From positions 186,001 to 250,000 of the forward strand of contig JAQWSE010000005.1 in assembly GCA_029243395.1 (NCBI GenBank): DNA of 64,000 bases. Direction: 5' to 3'. This DNA is from Paracoccaceae bacterium (GTDB lineage: Bacteria > Pseudomonadota > Alphaproteobacteria > Rhodobacterales > Rhodobacteraceae). The position numbers and the translations under genes are program-made. Positions 18,078 through 27,547 of the stretch are shown piece after piece (positions within the stretch are counted from its first letter, which is position 1; each line of letters starts with the position of its first letter). The notes beneath the pieces are model-generated. The model saw only the letters and a program-made list of their open reading frames with translations. It was not told the origin of the DNA and did no database searches.

Positions 18078-18149
18078 CCCTAAATATTATCTTCATTGAA
18101 AAACTTCATTACATTTTTTAAAAACAAAAAATCTATTAAATAGCTTAAT

Positions 18150-19466
18150 TTACTCCAAAGATTTTAATATAGGGTTTCTTAACTTTCTTACTTCACAAAG
18201 AATGTCTTGCATGTTGACATTTAAAATTGAGCCGTCTCTAACGCATTGCATTCCCTCAATAAATACGTGTCTGACATCAGATTTTGAGGTTGAATAAACC
18301 AAGTGAGTGATAGGATCAAAAAGAGGTGCTGCATGTATTGATTGAGTTGAAATAACTATCAAATCTGCCTGTTTCCCAATTTCTAAACTACCTATTTCAC
18401 TAGATTTTCCTAAAGCCTTAGCGCCATTAGATGTAACCATTCTAATCACTTCTTTTGCTGAAATAATATCCGGCTTCATTAACGCACCTTTTGGCAAGGT
18501 AGCGGCTAGTCTCATAGACAACCACATGTCCAGATCATTTCCACTTATGGCACCGTCGGTTCCTACAGTTACATTGATATCACGCTCAAGAAAGTCTGAA
18601 ACAGGTGCAATCCCTGAACCTAATTTTAAATTTGACAGGGGATTATGCGCTATCACAGATTTTCTCTCTTTTAATAGATCTTTTTCATAATCATCCAAAT
18701 GAACGCAATGAGCCAGGATTGCTCTATCATCAAGAATATTTAGATTATCTAAGTGCCTTATGACTGATCTACCGTATCTTTCCTTAATGTCAGTTTGCTC
18801 AAAACGAGTTTCAGCTGCATGCGTTGAAAATACCACCTTATATTCATCTGCTATCTTCTTAGCTTCTTGCAAGTGCTCAGGTCCCACCGTATAGGTTCCA
18901 TGAGGCATTACTGCAGGAAAAATAGTTTTAGAATTATGATATTTAGAACAAAAATCTGAAGCTTCACTTAAATACTGATCTTGAGTTCGGTTTCCCACCC
19001 CAGGAAAATCCATGAATGTGCCGCCTGTGCAAAGCCTCATACCTAAATCAATCGAAGCCTTAGCAGTTTCAAAAGGATACCAGAACATGTCGACTACAGT
19101 AGTCACACCTGCCAGGAGGTTTTCTGCCAAACCAAGATAGGAACCTAATAGGGTTGTTTCCGGAGTAAGAATAGCTTTTTCGGCTTTCCAAACGTCTTGC
19201 AACCAATCTTCCAAGGACATGTTTTCCACCAAGCCCCTGAACAAACTATCAGCTGCATGGCAATGGGTGTTAATAAGGCCTGGCATAATAATTTCACTAT
19301 CCAACTTAATTATTTCTTTTGCTTGAGGCAAATCCTGGGGATATTTTGGCGCTTCCATGATAAGTGCTATTTTACCACCCAAAACCCCTATTACTCCATT
19401 AGTCACAATATTTGAGTCTTTACACCCCGTAACTAAGGTCCCACCAACAAATAATAAATCTAACAT
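18150..19466 (-). CDS. TRZ/ATZ-family amidohydrolase (deaminase/chlorohydrolase type)
   Basis: 438 residues of the metal-dependent hydrolase barrel: MPGLINTHCHAA gives the HxH metal pair, FSTHAAE the third His, ILAHCVHLDD the fourth, and VGTDGAISGNDLDMW the Asp. This set matches the family of guanine deaminase, 5'-methylthioadenosine/S-adenosylhomocysteine deaminase and triazine hydrolases. The ATG at 19466 (MLDLLFVGG) is preceded by GGAAG and fits the family N-terminus better than a start 24 codons upstream. It lies just downstream of the ureohydrolase gene on the same strand, suggesting a nitrogen-compound salvage pair. Confidence 0.82.
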   Translation of the reverse strand: MLDLLFVGGTLVTGCKDSNIVTNGVIGVLGGKIALIMEAPKYPQDLPQAKEIIKLDSEIIMPGLINTHCHAADSLFRGLVENMSLEDWLQDVWKAEKAILTPETTLLGSYLGLAENLLAGVTTVVDMFWYPFETAKASIDLGMRLCTGGTFMDFPGVGNRTQDQYLSEASDFCSKYHNSKTIFPAVMPHGTYTVGPEHLQEAKKIADEYKVVFSTHAAETRFEQTDIKERYGRSVIRHLDNLNILDDRAILAHCVHLDDYEKDLLKERKSVIAHNPLSNLKLGSGIAPVSDFLERDINVTVGTDGAISGNDLDMWLSMRLAATLPKGALMKPDIISAKEVIRMVTSNGAKALGKSSEIGSLEIGKQADLIVISTQSIHAAPLFDPITHLVYSTSKSDVRHVFIEGMQCVRDGSILNVNMQDILCEVRKLRNPILKSLE

Positions 19467-19553
19467 GTCTAAATCACTTCCAAATCTAAAGGTGCGTCTT
19501 TGACAAATATTTAAGCCCCCGAAAAGGAAATTTGTCACGTAGGTTAATAGATC

Positions 19554-20558
19554 CTAATTAAAATAACCTGCTCGAACAATCGCCCCAATGAAATTACATA
19601 TTATTCTCTCAGCATGAATGAAGGTCATTCTACGACCCTCAAAAGATGGCGAAATCTCAACTAAATCCATCCCTAAAACTCTGCCCTTACTGACCAGCCC
19701 ATGAATAAGTTCCCTTATCTGTATCCAATTAAGCCCTCCAGGAGTTGGAGCATTAACAGCTGGCATAATAGTCGGATCAAGACCGTCTGCATCTATCGTA
19801 AGATAAATTGGACCTTCTGGAATTCTTTCCAAAATATTCTTGATCCCAAGCTCGTGGACTTCATAAGCACTGATTAAATGCGCGCCGTAATTTTTTGCAG
19901 ATTCGAATTCTTCATGACGACCACTTCCTACTCCTCTCAGACCAATCTGGAATATCTCACTAATGTGATCCATTTCTGAGGCACGTCGAATACCACTGGA
20001 ATAACCTTCTTTTTCTCCATTAATTTCATCTCGCCAATCTAAATGGGCATCTACTTGAACCAAAGTTATCTTTTGATTCTTTGGTAACCCACGAAAAATC
20101 GGAATGGGAATGCCATGATCCCCACCTATAGAAATAAGAGTTGCACCAGCATTAAAAATCTTTTTTACAGCCTTTTCTGCTCTTCTATAATGCTCTCTCG
20201 GATCCTTCAAGTCAGACGTTACATTTCCACAATCAAAGACTTGAACATTTTGGTTGTGCAAAAGATCCCCTCCAAGGTCCCAATCAAAATGTTTGATTGT
20301 CCTAGGTTCATGCCAAGCTCCATCTTGAGCATTTTGCCTCAACAAATCAGGGGTAAGGCTTTGATCATTTGCGAGTTCATTGGGATAATATGGTAATCCG
20401 TATGGTATACCCATTATAGCTACATTAGCATCTAGCTCATCTAGGTTGGCACAAAATGGAAACCCTAGTAAGCCATTATCCATAGTTTTAGGTATTTGAG
20501 TAAGTTTAGCTTTCATCGATAAATGATAATATATTCCACCATTTAATTCCAGTTTCAT
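19554..20558 (-). CDS. Ureohydrolase (agmatinase/guanidinobutyrase/arginase family)
   Basis: 334 residues. The Mn-binding motifs of the ureohydrolases are all present: GGDHGIPI near residue 148, DAHLDWRD near residue 171, and TIDADGLDP near residue 255, with GMDLVEISP following. These enzymes hydrolyse a guanidino group to urea and an amine. GGDHG in place of the common GGDHS and the absence of clear arginase specificity residues favour the agmatinase/guanidinobutyrase branch. AAAGG lies about five bases before the ATG. It is upstream of the TRZ/ATZ hydrolase by 87 bases. Confidence 0.82.
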   Translation of the reverse strand: MKLELNGGIYYHLSMKAKLTQIPKTMDNGLLGFPFCANLDELDANVAIMGIPYGLPYYPNELANDQSLTPDLLRQNAQDGAWHEPRTIKHFDWDLGGDLLHNQNVQVFDCGNVTSDLKDPREHYRRAEKAVKKIFNAGATLISIGGDHGIPIPIFRGLPKNQKITLVQVDAHLDWRDEINGEKEGYSSGIRRASEMDHISEIFQIGLRGVGSGRHEEFESAKNYGAHLISAYEVHELGIKNILERIPEGPIYLTIDADGLDPTIMPAVNAPTPGGLNWIQIRELIHGLVSKGRVLGMDLVEISPSFEGRRMTFIHAERIICNFIGAIVRAGYFN

Positions 20559-20645
20559 TATAGCCTTTAAAACTTTGAACAGTGTCTGCAGACTATCTGT
20601 TTAGTCATTCATTATAACTGATAAATCGATCCAATCTCATCTTGT

Positions 20646-21437
20646 CTAAGGATTATTAAGTTTAACTTTATATTCTTGAATCGTATTTCCACCATCAACA
20701 ACAATCAACTGCCCAGTAATATAGCTGGCTTCATTAGAAGCTAAAAACAATGCTGTGTTGCCTATTTCTTCAGGTGTTCCTGGCCTTCCAACAGGAGTAA
20801 AAGTTCCCGCTGTTACCTCATTATCACTGCTAGACCCTGTTTTTATCCAACCAGGGCCTATACAATTAACTGTTACTCCATTTGGGCCTTCTTCAATCGC
20901 AAGGGATCTCGTGAGCCCTAACATAGCTGCTTTAGCAGCACTATAAACTGTGCTACCATTAATGCCAACTAAAGTACCAGTTACCGATGAAACATTAATT
21001 ATACGGCCGGTCTTCTGTTTTTTAATTTCGGGTAGCATACAACGCGTAACTAAAAAAACACTCTTTAAGTTAATATCAATGCCATAATTCCATGATTCCA
21101 AAGTTAATTCATCGAACTTTCTTGACGGTTGATCATATCCAACCTGCACCATTCCGGCATTGTTCACAAGGATATCAACCTTTGAAAAGCGTCTTAACGT
21201 CGTATCAACTAATTTCTTAACCTGCTCTTCATCTGTAAGATCAGCTGGAAATCCTTCCACTCGGTCCTTGCCAAATATTTCCCTTAACTCTTGCACCCTC
21301 CCCAAAATACGATCTGTAGTTGAGGACACCATAATGTTAGCACCAGCTTTTGCTAAAAGCTTTGCAGTAGCAAAACCAATTCCTGACACACTACCTGATC
21401 CAGTAATAACGGCCACTTTATTAGTCAAATCAAACAA
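20646..21437 (-). CDS. Short-chain dehydrogenase/reductase
   Basis: 263 residues, classical SDR. The NAD(P) loop TGSGSVSGIG, NNAG, the catalytic Ser in NVSSVTG, YSAAK (Tyr and Lys) and the C-terminal TGQLIVVDGG are visible. The loop carries an insertion (GSGSVSGIG instead of GAxxGIG). The frame begins with TTG and no ATG is nearby. Substrate unknown; sugar or hydroxyacid dehydrogenases have this form, so it could supply one of the missing fucose-pathway steps, but distance from that cluster makes this speculative. Confidence 0.85.
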   Translation of the reverse strand: MFDLTNKVAVITGSGSVSGIGFATAKLLAKAGANIMVSSTTDRILGRVQELREIFGKDRVEGFPADLTDEEQVKKLVDTTLRRFSKVDILVNNAGMVQVGYDQPSRKFDELTLESWNYGIDINLKSVFLVTRCMLPEIKKQKTGRIINVSSVTGTLVGINGSTVYSAAKAAMLGLTRSLAIEEGPNGVTVNCIGPGWIKTGSSSDNEVTAGTFTPVGRPGTPEEIGNTALFLASNEASYITGQLIVVDGGNTIQEYKVKLNNP

Positions 21438-21584
21438 AAAACTATTCCACTAAATTGCATCGAGATTAGTCATGGACTTACCAAATTTCAATATAAACAT
21501 TAACAATCAATAAAAAAAGTCGCCCATTTTTATCATAGTCACTCATTACATCCTTTATGCGCAGAAATTCAAGAAGTTAACTTC

Positions 21585-22909
21585 TTACAAGTACTTTTTC
21601 AGGATCTTATTCAAGTCAATTTTTACATGTAAATATCTTGCCAAAAAGAAAAGTCCTCCTATCTTCCTCTGTATAAATAGAATGTCTATATCTGGAATTC
21701 GGATTGTTTTCTGATGAGCAATAAATTCCTCTATACGTTCTTGAATTTTCTCAACAATTTGTATCCTTTCAAAATCATACATTTCCTTCCTCCTAATAGG
21801 CTCAGTAACATCTAAGAATAATTCTATGAAAATCTCCTTGAGGTTCCTTGGAAAGGATCTATGTAGGATTTCTAAATCGTATAATGCATTTTCTATATCA
21901 GTTATATTATCACGCCAAGTAGCCTGGAGTAGAGTTCTAAATTTTTCACAAAGGTCAGACGTGACTGTCTGAGTGGCCCCGAAATCTAGGAGGACAATTT
22001 TATCGAGGGTTTGATCATAAAGAAAATTTGCATAATTTGGATCGGTCTGAATGACCTTAAAATCAAATATTTCAGCGAAAAGTAACTTCATTAAACTGTA
22101 AACTAGTCTATTTCTCTGGCTTTGCGGTAATGTTTTGGCCTGGTCTAGAGTGGTCCCATCCTTATATTCCATTGCTAAGACATTTTTCGTACTCAGTTGC
22201 TGATTATATTGCGGAACTTCAAATTCTTGGTGATTATTTAATAACCTGGAAAATCTATGAGAAATTGTCCTTCTCGCAAGTAATCTGTTTCTCTATGAAG
22301 TTGACGCCTACCTGCTTCAAGGAGAGATTCTAAATCAACAAAAGGAGGAACAAGAGCACTACTTTTTAAAAGAAACATTAGATTCTTAATGTCACTATCG
22401 ATACTATCTCGTATTCCAGGATATTGCACCTTGATCGCCAAAAGTTTTCCTTTTCTTGTTCTACACTTATGCACTTGGCCAATAGAGGCGGAGGCTACAG
22501 GATAAGGGTTAAAATCTTCAAACATGCCTTGGAAACCAGGGCCCCAGTTTTTTATTAGAACTTTATTCAATTGCGCAGGAGGCATTGAATAACCCTGATT
22601 TCTCAGCCTAGATAGAATTTCTGAAGCCTGAGGTGAAATGAACTCACCTATTTCTAAAGATAGTAATTGTCCAACCTTCATCGCAGCGCCTCTCATTTGG
22701 GAAAGATGGTTTACAAATCGAAGCATGTTAGATTGAGACGTAATCAAATCTTGAATACTAACCGGCTGACCTTTTACAAATTGGGTTGCTGCTGAAGCAA
22801 GTACGCTACCAGCAATACCGGCAGTCATACTGCCCAAATTGATCAGCCTGGAAAATCTACTACTAGGAATGGGATAACTATTTGTTTCATTATCATCGAT
22901 TAATTTCAT
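21585..22909 (-). pseudogene. ABC1/UbiB-family atypical kinase, split by a one-base frameshift
   Basis: Two frames make one AarF/UbiB/COQ8-like protein of about 440 residues. The N-terminal part holds KVGQLLS (the KxGQ signature), ASASIGQVH (the Ala-rich loop replacing the P-loop) and LLAIKVQYPG (the ATP lysine); the C-terminal part holds LAMEYKDG, QTDPNYANFLY and VLLDFGAT. Near 22260 the first frame runs DYLREGQF and then stops, while the other frame continues SHRFSRLLNN and EVPQYN, as the family requires. Adding one T in the TTT at that point restores a single frame. UbiB-type proteins support ubiquinone synthesis. The break may be real or a homopolymer sequencing error. Confidence 0.75.
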
Positions 22910-22927
22910 ACTCGAGGCTTGTAACAA

Positions 22928-23274
22928 TCATAGAGAAAAAATCAAGTTTGGTGAAAATATAATCACAACTATCCTCAAAAGTCTTTGGACATTATCACTG
23001 ATCGTTAGCCTTATAAAACCTTACAGGTTCACCCATACCGCTTTAGATTAAGGCAATATAATTTAGACACTACAAATTTATATTATGGGAATTGCTTAGT
23101 GAACAAGAAGTAAGGAGAAAAAATACCAAACTATTTTTGCTAACTAAACTAAACTTAACCTTTGAAAAGAGTAGAAAAAAAAAATTGCTTTGCTAAACTC
23201 CAAATTAACTGAAGCACTCAATTCACCACTTTCTTGCGAATACTATTAAATTAATTTGGAAATAAATATCTAAT
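22928..23274. other. Intergenic stretch between divergent genes, no gene seen
   Basis: About 350 AT-rich bases between the ABC1 kinase and the DRE-TIM enzyme gene. I see no open frame of note, tRNA or strong hairpin. It probably holds the two divergent promoters. Confidence 0.5.
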
Positions 23275-24501
23275 ATGACTGACTTAAAATCTCTTGATAG
23301 TTACTATAATAAGCAGGCAAATCAATATAAGAATAGTCGTATTCCAGATAAGATAGAAATCTATGATTTAACCCTTGAAGCTGATTGTGAAGAGATGGCT
23401 GGATTGCGACTTAAACATTCAGATCGTATTAACATAGCTAAAACTTTGGATCAGGCAGGTGTTCATAGAATGGCTATTATTGGCAATTCGCCTACACCTA
23501 CACCTGGAGATATCAAGAGTGCTGAAAAAATTGTAGAACTGGGCTTAAAAACGAGGACAAGTGGGTTTGTTAAGACAAAAGAAGAAATTACTATCTGCCA
23601 TAAAATAGGAATTAAAGACCTTGCAATTCTCGTCGGCGTGAATGAATCCACATTTACAAATGGTCTTAGCAAAAGCAATGTCCTGGATGTTAGTAAAGAC
23701 CTAATAGATCATGCTAAGAATCTTGGATTACATGTGACTTTCATGGGAATGGATACAACCCGAGCATCTCCAAAATTTTTAAAACAAGTGATTAATGAAT
23801 TGGCGCCACTTTTTGACGAGTATGCCATCGGAGATAGCTTGGGTAGGATGACACCCTATGGAATCCAGTATCTCGTCAATTTAATAGCTTCATGGACATC
23901 AAAACCATTGCAGTTACATCCACATAATACTACTTCAATGGCAACAGCAAATTGCCTTTCAGCAGTATTGAATGGCGTTCCCATAATACATTCAAGCATT
24001 AATGGTCTTGGGGAATTCTCTGGATTAGCAGCAACAGAAGAATGCGTCGCTGCTATAGAAGTACATGCAGGAGCATCGCTTGGAATTGATTTTAATAAAT
24101 TACAAGAAGCAAGTAAAATGGTCTCAGCTATAACAGGGATTCCAGTACCCCCAGGCAAACCGATTACAGGTAAAGCAGCTTATGCAGTTCCTGAAACAGA
24201 AGAAACACAACAATTTATGTATAATCTACATTTAGAAGGCCGATTTAATGATGGAATGCCTTTAATTCCACATCTCGTAGGCTCAGAAAAAATTTTTTCC
24301 ATTGGAAAGAAATGTAATCCTTATACAATACTTTTTAATTTAAATGAAAATGGCTATCAAATAGAGTTCGAAACAGCTGCCAAATTTGCAACTGAAGTAC
24401 GTCGTCATCTATCAAGGAAGAAGAGGCATTACCTAATGGAGGTAACCGAATTAATTGAATTCTATAAAAATAGCCCCTATTATAAAAATAATTCGCATTA
24501 G
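23275..24501 (+). CDS. DRE-TIM metallolyase-like protein (HMGL/isopropylmalate synthase fold) with altered motif
   Basis: 408 residues. The barrel resembles HMG-CoA lyase/2-isopropylmalate synthase: YDLTLEADCEE at residues 29-39 stands where family members have DxTLRDGxQ, LHPHNTTS supplies the His pair of the metal site (usually HxHND), and GLGEFSGLAATEE matches GLGERAGNAALEE. The catalytic Arg of the DRE triad is replaced by Glu, and the Asp after the second His is Thr, so chemistry probably differs from classical members. Relatives of this shape exist among homocitrate-synthase-like proteins of unknown role. No CoA-linked partner gene is adjacent. Confidence 0.72.
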   Translation: MTDLKSLDSYYNKQANQYKNSRIPDKIEIYDLTLEADCEEMAGLRLKHSDRINIAKTLDQAGVHRMAIIGNSPTPTPGDIKSAEKIVELGLKTRTSGFVKTKEEITICHKIGIKDLAILVGVNESTFTNGLSKSNVLDVSKDLIDHAKNLGLHVTFMGMDTTRASPKFLKQVINELAPLFDEYAIGDSLGRMTPYGIQYLVNLIASWTSKPLQLHPHNTTSMATANCLSAVLNGVPIIHSSINGLGEFSGLAATEECVAAIEVHAGASLGIDFNKLQEASKMVSAITGIPVPPGKPITGKAAYAVPETEETQQFMYNLHLEGRFNDGMPLIPHLVGSEKIFSIGKKCNPYTILFNLNENGYQIEFETAAKFATEVRRHLSRKKRHYLMEVTELIEFYKNSPYYKNNSH

Positions 24502-24507
24502 AAATTA

Positions 24508-25848
24508 TTACCTGAATGATGTCTTGCTCCAATAACGCCATATGAGACTTACTGCTGCCACAGTTAAGCCGATGACCATACCTATCCATAGTCCAACACT
24601 ACCCAGCTTCAAGCCAAACCCCAATAAATAACCTGAACCAATGCCAAAAAACCAGTAGCTTATCAAGGCAAGAATGGAAGGTATTTTCACATCTTGGATT
24701 CCCCTTAGCAAACCGAGTCCTGCTGCTTGCAAGCCATCAACTAAGTGAAATGCAGCCGCTATCATTAATAAATTTACAGCTAAAGAAAGTATCTGCTCAC
24801 TAAGCAAGAGAGATTCATCTAGGAACAAAGCCAACAAAAAATCTGGGAATAGAAGAAAAATCGACATAATTAAAAGTGCATAAGCTACGGTAAGCAGAAT
24901 TGTAGCTTTACCAATTCTTTGCAATCCTTCTCCACCCTCATTTTTTCCAAATGCATAGCCAGTAATAGTAGTTGCGGCTTGTGACATCCCTACATGAAAC
25001 ATAAATGTCAAACCTGCCAATTGCATGGTTATGCCATGGGCAGCAAGTTGAATAGTACCTAACCAACCCATCATCACTGCTGTAGCAGTAAAGAGACTTG
25101 TTTCTGCGAAGTAAGTTAATCCAATAGGTAAGCCTAGTTTAACAATCTTTATCAAATATGAATAATCCAACTGCCATAATCTATTGAAAATTAGATAGCT
25201 TTTCAATTTATTCTGTATATAAAAAACTAACAAAAATAGCATGAATAAATGAACAACAGTGGTCGTAAAAGCAGCTCCTTTGATACCCATTTCGGGAAAA
25301 CCAAGATTTCCAAATATAAAAATCCAGTTTAGAAAAACTTTTAAAGGTATCCCCATTACTGTTACCAAAAAAATAACTTGTGTATGCTTAAGACCGGTGA
25401 GGTAACTACGGAGAGTAACTACCAAAAGAGCAGGTAATAAACCAAATCCCATAATTCGGAGGTACTCTTGGGATAAAGAAGAAATTTCTTCATTTTGGCC
25501 GATAATCAATAAAATCTTCTTGGAATTTAAAAAACAAATGAGGACCAATAGGGTATATATCAGAGACATCCATAAACCCATTCGGGTAATTCTTCTGACT
25601 TGCCTTTGATCCTTCTGTGCTTCATAAGCCGCGACCAAAGGGACTACAGCAAAGGAAAAACCAGAGCCCACAATAAAAAATGAAAAGAAAAAAGATCCCG
25701 CTATAACTGCTGAAGCCAAAGCTATAGGGCTATAATGCCCTAACATAGCAGCATCAATAATGGTCAATGAGAATTGGGCAACACTACTACCAACCAAAGG
25801 GAGACCCAGTAAAATTAATGAACCATAGATAGATTTTGGAGATTTCAT
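24508..25848 (-). CDS. norM: MATE family efflux transporter
   Basis: 446 residues with twelve hydrophobic spans in two repeated halves; SLTIIDAAMLGHYSP near residue 27 and FAETSLFTATAVMMGWLG near residue 245 are the equivalent first helices of each half, as in NorM-type MATE exporters. These expel cationic compounds using Na+ or H+ gradients. It is convergent with the DRE-TIM gene, whose stop codon is 6 bases away, and stands alone as a transcription unit. Confidence 0.88.
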   Translation of the reverse strand: MKSPKSIYGSLILLGLPLVGSSVAQFSLTIIDAAMLGHYSPIALASAVIAGSFFFSFFIVGSGFSFAVVPLVAAYEAQKDQRQVRRITRMGLWMSLIYTLLVLICFLNSKKILLIIGQNEEISSLSQEYLRIMGFGLLPALLVVTLRSYLTGLKHTQVIFLVTVMGIPLKVFLNWIFIFGNLGFPEMGIKGAAFTTTVVHLFMLFLLVFYIQNKLKSYLIFNRLWQLDYSYLIKIVKLGLPIGLTYFAETSLFTATAVMMGWLGTIQLAAHGITMQLAGLTFMFHVGMSQAATTITGYAFGKNEGGEGLQRIGKATILLTVAYALLIMSIFLLFPDFLLALFLDESLLLSEQILSLAVNLLMIAAAFHLVDGLQAAGLGLLRGIQDVKIPSILALISYWFFGIGSGYLLGFGLKLGSVGLWIGMVIGLTVAAVSLIWRYWSKTSFR

Positions 25849-25980
25849 AATTAGGCCTAATCATTAAATATTAAAGTTAGCAACAGCAAAATTGGTTGAC
25901 TGCCATATAAAAGATGTGATTTCACACAATTGATATCAAAAATGTTCCTAATCAATTGATGTAAATAACGGTAAAGAGTC

Positions 25981-26748
25981 ATGGCAACTAACTTTAAAAG
26001 AGCTATTATTAGAAATCCTGGAAAAAAAATTTGTAATGCCATTAGTACAAGAGGATTAACTCCAGATTTCCATAAAGCAAAACAACAACACAACCAATAC
26101 CGCAAAGTTTTGGAGAATCTTGGTTTAAAAGTCCATGTCTTAGAACCCTTGGAAGCATTTCCGGATAGTGTCTTTGTAGAGGATCCAGCTTTGGTTATTA
26201 ATGACATCTGTATCATACTAAGACCTGGAGTTGCCTCTAGATTTGGTGAAAGCAAGGTCCTAGAGGGAGATTTAACCAGTATTTTTTCTGATATATATAG
26301 GATCAAGAATGGAAAAATCGAGGGTGGTGACATTTTAAGAATAGGTTCCCACTTTATTGTAGGTCTCTCAGAAAGAACAAACAAAGAGGGTGCAAAAAAC
26401 TTAGGTGAAATACTTGTTCCCCTTGGTTTCACATTAGAAATTTCAAAAACACCAGCGGGTGTACTTCATTTCAAATCAGAGTGTAGTTTAATAACTAATG
26501 AAACAATACTAGCTACTGAAAAGCTTATTCAGACAGGTTTTTTTTCAAATAAATATCGCCTATTGAAAGTCCCAAAAGGTGAAGAAATTGGTACAAACTG
26601 TTTAAGTATTAACGACCATGTACTAATTCCCAAAGGTTTTAATAAAATCAATGACTTATTGTCAAAAAAATACAAAACTATAGTGGTAGATGTGAGTGAA
26701 ATGGAAAAAGCTGATGCTGGATTAAGCTGTATGAGTCTTCGGGCGTGA
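25981..26748 (+). CDS. Dimethylarginine dimethylaminohydrolase (DDAH) family
   Basis: 255 residues of the amidinotransferase fold. FPDSVFVEDPALV, the IEGGDILRIG block, the His of VLHFKS and the C-terminal Cys in ADAGLSCMSLR reproduce the DDAH active site (acidic, His and nucleophilic Cys residues). DDAH releases dimethylamine and citrulline from methylated arginines; arginine deiminase-like or dimethylargininase variants are close relatives. With the ureohydrolase at 19.6-20.6 kb it suggests use of guanidino compounds as a nitrogen source. Single gene, divergent from the MATE gene. Confidence 0.88.
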   Translation: MATNFKRAIIRNPGKKICNAISTRGLTPDFHKAKQQHNQYRKVLENLGLKVHVLEPLEAFPDSVFVEDPALVINDICIILRPGVASRFGESKVLEGDLTSIFSDIYRIKNGKIEGGDILRIGSHFIVGLSERTNKEGAKNLGEILVPLGFTLEISKTPAGVLHFKSECSLITNETILATEKLIQTGFFSNKYRLLKVPKGEEIGTNCLSINDHVLIPKGFNKINDLLSKKYKTIVVDVSEMEKADAGLSCMSLRA

Positions 26749-26834
26749 AGAACCCATTTATACTACAATGATCTGACCCCTCGCAGTCTTTTAAGAATTC
26801 TAAATTACGGGTTCACTATCCTAGATTATAATTG

Positions 26835-27308
26835 TTATTTGTTGCAAGTAATCGACCAACTTCTTAGTTCTCTAAACCATTCTTCATGAGCATTGAATGA
26901 TTGAGCTCCTGCTATTACTTTTTCTAAATAACCAGCCCTGGGAATTCCTTGAACCGCATCGTTTGCAATATAAGTCAAAGTTGAGATTTGATCGTTTGCG
27001 ACCTGAACACTGATTATCTTTTTATAATAAATCTCGTCTTTAATTCCTTCATAGTAATCAAGGGCATCTTCATCTCCGTCCGAAAGCCTCCAAATAACCC
27101 CATAAACGGAATGATTTCTGTCAGGGATCGCTGTCGCAACCCCCCTTGAATTAATTAAAAATCTGTGTCCTGAAAATCTTGCAATAGCCAGGGACTTAGA
27201 TCGTGGACACCTAATACTCATCTGACCCTTATTCATATTAGAACCGTAGGCAAAGTAAAGTTCCTGATCACTTGAAACATCTCCAAACCATCGAGTCAAA
27301 TCAGTCAT
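26835..27308 (-). CDS. Gamma-glutamylcyclotransferase-like protein (GGCT/AIG2 fold)
   Basis: 157 residues. YFAYGSNMN is the classical GGCT substrate-binding loop, GVIWRLSDGDEDALDYYEG holds the catalytic Glu, and YLEKVIAGA completes the fold. Such enzymes release 5-oxoproline from gamma-glutamyl amines. The ATG at 27308 follows a weak AAGGAAAAA site. It is a lone gene between two intergenic regions. Confidence 0.85.
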   Translation of the reverse strand: MTDLTRWFGDVSSDQELYFAYGSNMNKGQMSIRCPRSKSLAIARFSGHRFLINSRGVATAIPDRNHSVYGVIWRLSDGDEDALDYYEGIKDEIYYKKIISVQVANDQISTLTYIANDAVQGIPRAGYLEKVIAGAQSFNAHEEWFRELRSWSITCNK

Positions 27309-27547
27309 TTTTTCCTTCTTTTATTTATCCCCATAATAAACTAAATTATTCCTAATCTTACGTTTGGAAACAATAGCAGCAAATATAATAACGTCCAAAA
27401 AACTAATTTTAACTGGTTTTTTCCGAATAACGATATAGCAACACATCAATCAAAAAATTTATAGCATCAACATATTTATCCTGTTGACTAGGAGCTCTTC
27501 AAATATCACATTAATTTCAAACTTTCGTTAATTGTGTGGTAATTTTT

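Noticed and set aside
20646-21437. SDR considered as the L-fucose dehydrogenase
   Set aside because: It lies 10 kb from the fucose genes and has only general SDR motifs; kept as generic.
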